DNA from: DAISJI01 sp964559835
GTDB taxonomy: Bacteria; Acidobacteriota; Terriglobia; Terriglobales; Acidobacteriaceae
Reading direction: 5' to 3'
NCBI GenBank assembly: GCA_964559835.1
Contig: CAZLJE010000007.1
Span: 95,349 to 159,348 of the forward strand
Length of the DNA stretch: 64,000 nucleotides
The notes under the pieces are model-generated. The model was not told where the DNA came from. It saw only the letters and a program-made list of their open reading frames with translations, and ran no database searches. Shown piece after piece: positions 58,305 to 64,000 of the stretch. Position numbers and translations under genes: made by a program. Within the stretch, counting starts at the first letter, position 1; the number at the start of each line of letters is the position of its first letter.

Positions 58305-59603
58305 ATGAAACGAATGTTTGTCTCTCTTCTGCTTCTCTGTTCCATCGGCGCCGGGGCGCAGAACGCGCAACTCGCGGGTGAGGTCAACGCCGTCTACCCG
58401 GACATCGAAAAGCTGTACATCGATCTCCACCAGACGCCGGAGCTTTCGCTGCTGGAGGAGAAGACGTCGGCAAAGATGGCGGCGGCGCTGCGCGCGGCGG
58501 GCTTCGAGGTCACCACCGGCGTCGGAAAGCACGGAGTGGTGGGCGTGCTGAAGAACGGTCCCGGTCCGGTGGTGATGCTGCGCACCGACATGGACGCGCT
58601 GCCGGTGGAGGAGAAGACCGGCCTGCCGTACGCGAGCAAGGTGCGCGCGCGCGACATCACGGGGGACGATGTGCCGGTGATGCATGCCTGCGGGCACGAC
58701 ATCCACATGGCGTCGTGGGTAGGGACGGCGCGGATCATGGCGGCCACGCGCGACCGCTGGAGCGGCACGCTGATCATGGTCGGCCAGCCGGCGGAGGAGC
58801 GAGTGGTCGGCGCGAAGATGATGCTTGCCGACGGCCTGTACACGCGGTTTCCCAAGCCCGATTTCGCGATCGGAGCGCACGACGATGCGTGGTTGCCGGC
58901 GGGTAAGGTAACGGTGATCCCCGGCTACCTGCTGGCGAATTCGGATTCGGTGAACGTGACCATCTATGGCAAAGGCGCGCACGGGTCGGCGCCACACGCC
59001 AGCATCGACCCGATCGTGATCGCGGCTCGCGTCATCCTGGGATTGCAGTCGCTGGTGGCGCGGGAGAAAGATCCGCAGGACCCCGGAGTAGTCACCGTGG
59101 GCAGCATCCATGGCGGCACGAAGGCCAACATCATTCCGGACAAGGTGGAGCTGCAACTATCGGTGCGATCGTTCACCGACGAGACGCGCAAGCTGCTGCT
59201 GGACGGTATCGCGCGGGTGGCGAAGTCAGAGGCGGCGGCGGCCGGCGCCACGCGTGAGCCCGATGTGAAGCTTATCGAGAGCACGCATGCCACGTACAAC
59301 GATCCGGCGCTGGCGAAGCGGTTGGATCCGGTGCTGGCGTCGGCGCTGGGAGCGGGGGCAATCATGCCCGGGCAGCCGGTGATGGGCTCGGAAGACTTCA
59401 GCGAGTATGTGCTGGCGGGCGCGCCGGGATTCTTTTTGCGCGTGGGCGCCGTAAATCCGGCGAAGTTTGATGAGGTGAAGGGCGACAAGTCCAAGCTGCC
59501 GTCACTGCACTCGGCTTTGTTCGCCCCCGACCGAGAGCCGACGCTGAAGACAATGATGGCCTCGGAGGTGGCGATGCTCAGGGAGTTGATGAAGAAGAAA
59601 TGA
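58305..59603 (+). CDS. Exported M20 family amidohydrolase
   Basis: 432 residues with a signal peptide (MKRMFVSLLLLCSIGAGAQ). M20D amidohydrolase/hippurate-hydrolase-like fold: LHQTPELSLLEEKTSAKMAA, VVMLRTDMDALPVEEKTGLP, PVMHACGHDIHMASWVGTAR (Cys/His metal ligands), MVGQPAEERVVGAKMMLADG (catalytic Glu), lid domain VTIYGKGAHGSAPHASIDP, and C-terminal VMGSEDFSEYVL. Likely hydrolyses N-acyl amino acids or peptides in the periplasm. A GAAGGATC stretch precedes the ATG. All active-site residues are intact. Confidence 0.93.
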   Translation: MKRMFVSLLLLCSIGAGAQNAQLAGEVNAVYPDIEKLYIDLHQTPELSLLEEKTSAKMAAALRAAGFEVTTGVGKHGVVGVLKNGPGPVVMLRTDMDALPVEEKTGLPYASKVRARDITGDDVPVMHACGHDIHMASWVGTARIMAATRDRWSGTLIMVGQPAEERVVGAKMMLADGLYTRFPKPDFAIGAHDDAWLPAGKVTVIPGYLLANSDSVNVTIYGKGAHGSAPHASIDPIVIAARVILGLQSLVAREKDPQDPGVVTVGSIHGGTKANIIPDKVELQLSVRSFTDETRKLLLDGIARVAKSEAAAAGATREPDVKLIESTHATYNDPALAKRLDPVLASALGAGAIMPGQPVMGSEDFSEYVLAGAPGFFLRVGAVNPAKFDEVKGDKSKLPSLHSALFAPDREPTLKTMMASEVAMLRELMKKK

Positions 59604-59658
59604 ACAATGGTGATTTAGTGATTTGTGATTGGTGATTGAAAGGCATCAGCTGTCGCAG

Positions 59659-59745
59659 GTGTCATCCTGAGCGAAGCGAAAGATCTATGCTTTGTGGGCT
59701 GCGTTGGCGAAATGCATAGATGCTTCGCTTCGCTCAGCATGACAC
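59659..59745. repeat. 32-nt inverted repeat (TCATCCTGAGCGAAGCGAA family)
   Basis: Left arm 59659-59690 (gtgtcatcctgagcgaagcg then aaagatctatgc) and right arm 59714-59745 are inverted copies with about three differences and a 23-nt loop. It lies between the convergent amidohydrolase and dnaB genes and is a probable terminator hairpin. Confidence 0.8.
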
Positions 59746-59778
59746 CCGTTTACTTTTGGTCTAAATCTTCACCAATGG

Positions 59779-62193
<2,415 letters not shown>

Positions 62194-62204
62194 GAACAGT
62201 AGCT

Positions 62205-63491
62205 AGCGGCTAGGGGTTAGCAGCTAGGCGTGTCTGCTGTTTGTAGCTTAGAACAGGGCGAATAAAAAGCAAACCAGCATGCAGTGGGCTGTGTAAATTC
62301 GAGGTTAGTTGTGGAGGATGGTTGAAAAAGTGACGTGGTTGATGCGGCTTTTTTCGGAAATCGGAAATCGGAAATAATTATGGCGCGGGCGAGGCCAGCC
62401 CCCTCACCCGCGCCTGTGTGCGGACGTCCTGAGTCGTCTCCGTTTGCGCCCTTCAGCCGTAGCCTTGGGCGTGTCCGAATGCGTCGCTCGTGCCGTGCAG
62501 CGGCTTTGCAGCCTCGACGGCGCGCGAATGAACGCGCAGCCTATCGGTGTTGCGGCCGTTGCGGGCCCATGCGACGCGTCACGGGTGGTCGGACCAGAGG
62601 CGTCATCCTGCGTGGTACGTGGGCGGTGCGGCCTTGCGGCCATCCTGCCCAGAAGTCCGAGTCTGCGGTTTGCTCAAGGCCGACCGAAGTCGTGTGGCTT
62701 GCCGCTGCCGCCCGCGAGTTCCCGTCACCGGGGACCCGCTGGTGTTGGGCCGAACCATCCCGCGTCCGCCGGTGCGCCGAAGCGTGCCGGCAATCGCGTC
62801 CACCGCAAGCCTCCTTCGTCTTTGAGGCGATCGATCGAGGTAAACCGGCGTTGCACCCGCAGCTACCGGCCCATTCCTCGTTCAATCTTCGCTCCCGCGG
62901 CTCTTGCGAGCGCCGGAGTTCCTCATCGTTGGCAGCACCGGCTTGCGCCGATGTTGCGGGAGGCACTCGAACCGGACGGACTGTCACGGGCCGAAGCTCG
63001 TTCCAGCGCGTCCTCCGAACCAGCGCGTTCTCGTTGCCGGGAACCTGGTGCGGCGACGCCCTGCGCGCGCTACTGAAATCGTTACACGGGCGGATAGCTC
63101 ATGCAGCGTCTAGCTTCACGCGCGGGACGCCGGATATGCGACTCACTCACGTGTTCCGCGTATCCTCCGGCGGCGGCCGAAGCCGCTTCCGGTTGCACCC
63201 ACTGCTGTTTCGGTGTCACCCACGCGATGCGCTCAGGACATCAACGCTCGCGTGGGAAGAATATGCACTCGTCAATCGGGGCGCTCAACAGGAAAGAAAA
63301 CCGGTTCTGTGGGTTTCGTGTGGAGGAATTGGAATCATTGTGGGCGGCGGTGGAAAACGAGGAAGAAATCAACAATCTGTCGCCCGCTGAAGCGGGCTCG
63401 GATCACGTTACGAACGAAAACCCCGGGCTTACGCCCGGGGCTACTTTCTGGCGCGCGCTACGCGCGCTGATTCAGGTCACGTGCACACCGC
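62205..63491. other. 1.3-kb block without a convincing gene
   Basis: Several long overlapping open frames on both strands (for example 62335-63390 on + and 62541-62987 on -) are rich in Arg, Ser, Pro, Ala and Gly and show no recognisable motif, so none is annotated. Near the left end are GGAAATCGGAAATCGG repeats (62355-62372). At the right end is a GCCCGCTGAAGCGGGCT hairpin (about 63383-63399) and a type B REP element. It could hold a structured RNA or a decayed insertion. Confidence 0.5.
63421..63440. repeat. REP-like element (type B), copy 3
   Basis: CCCCGGGC-TTAC-GCCCGGGG, a perfect 8-bp stem. About 50 nt beyond the rpoD stop on the minus strand, so a probable terminator. Confidence 0.75.

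Positions 63492-64000
<509 letters not shown>

Noticed and set aside
62335..63390. 351-codon open frame downstream of dnaB
   Set aside because: Arg/Ser/Cys-rich residue mix without motifs, overlapped by other long frames on both strands; typical of high-GC composition rather than coding.

Overview
The window is high-GC bacterial chromosome. It most resembles a member of the Acidobacteriota (Terriglobia / Koribacter-like), although no rRNA is present to prove this. The inference rests on gene content: a Gram-negative envelope with LpxA, FabZ and LpxI; HslUV; TatA; a TMTC-like glycosyltransferase/TPR protein; Ig-domain phosphoesterase and DUF4382 lipoproteins; CadC-like winged-helix membrane proteins; several TonB C-terminal proteins. 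It also rests on intergenic spaces packed with degenerate 7-10-nt periodic inverted repeats.

Layout. 0-5.7 kb: hypothetical + rhodanese, a secreted SnoaL-like protein, a DUF4097 protein, the TMTC/TPR protein, DUF2905 and a HAD phosphatase. 5.7-15.5 kb: RidA, DoxX, hslV-hslU, a fibronectin-type lipoprotein, a GxxExxY gene inside terminal inverted repeats, an FAH-family enzyme, a transaldolase-like aldolase, a cupin, a frameshifted DUF2207 protein and an internally deleted hydantoinase-B gene. 15.5-24.5 kb: a tiny Lys-rich peptide gene with promoter and terminator, a phosphoesterase lipoprotein, a MerR regulator, a DUF4382 lipoprotein, an FmdB zinc ribbon, rsmI, TonB-domain and PASTA proteins. 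24.5-34.1 kb: an RHH regulator, PBP1A, an S41-like protein without its catalytic dyad, a Phd/VapC toxin-antitoxin pair, an amidohydrolase, a GspG-like protein, Maf, TreZ and TatA. 34.2-47.1 kb: DoxX, a GAF-TM-TonB fusion, an M20 peptidase, then lipid A genes (fabZ, lpxA, lpxI) interrupted by two small inverted-repeat cassettes carrying S23-type four-helix-bundle genes (one intact, one collapsed), a Gfo/Idh oxidoreductase, two DinB proteins, miaA and a winged-helix membrane protein.

47.1-52.3 kb is an accessory island, visibly less GC-rich in its genes. It has a large non-coding repeat block, a nucleoside-phosphorylase-like protein, a MazG-MazG-GGDEF fusion and, on the opposite strand, a DndB-like DGQHR protein preceded by a tRNA-like element with its own sigma70-type promoter. 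A compact sRNA-like unit with a strong terminator lies beside it. The nucleotide-second-messenger and nucleoside-enzyme content is suggestive of an uncharacterised signalling or defence module, but this is inference.

52.3-64 kb returns to core functions: glyA (with a palindromic element inserted in frame), rpiB, a crotonase, an alpha/beta hydrolase, alr, an M20 amidohydrolase, dnaB carrying a class 3-type intein, a 1.3-kb block without a convincing gene, and the C-terminal part of rpoD running off the end.

The unifying theme is short palindromic or inverted-repeat DNA. It sits at gene ends (supplying stop codons and C-termini), between convergent genes (probably acting as terminators), inside genes in frame (the TMTC/TPR protein, glyA, the hydantoinase-B remnant), and at the borders of small gene cassettes.
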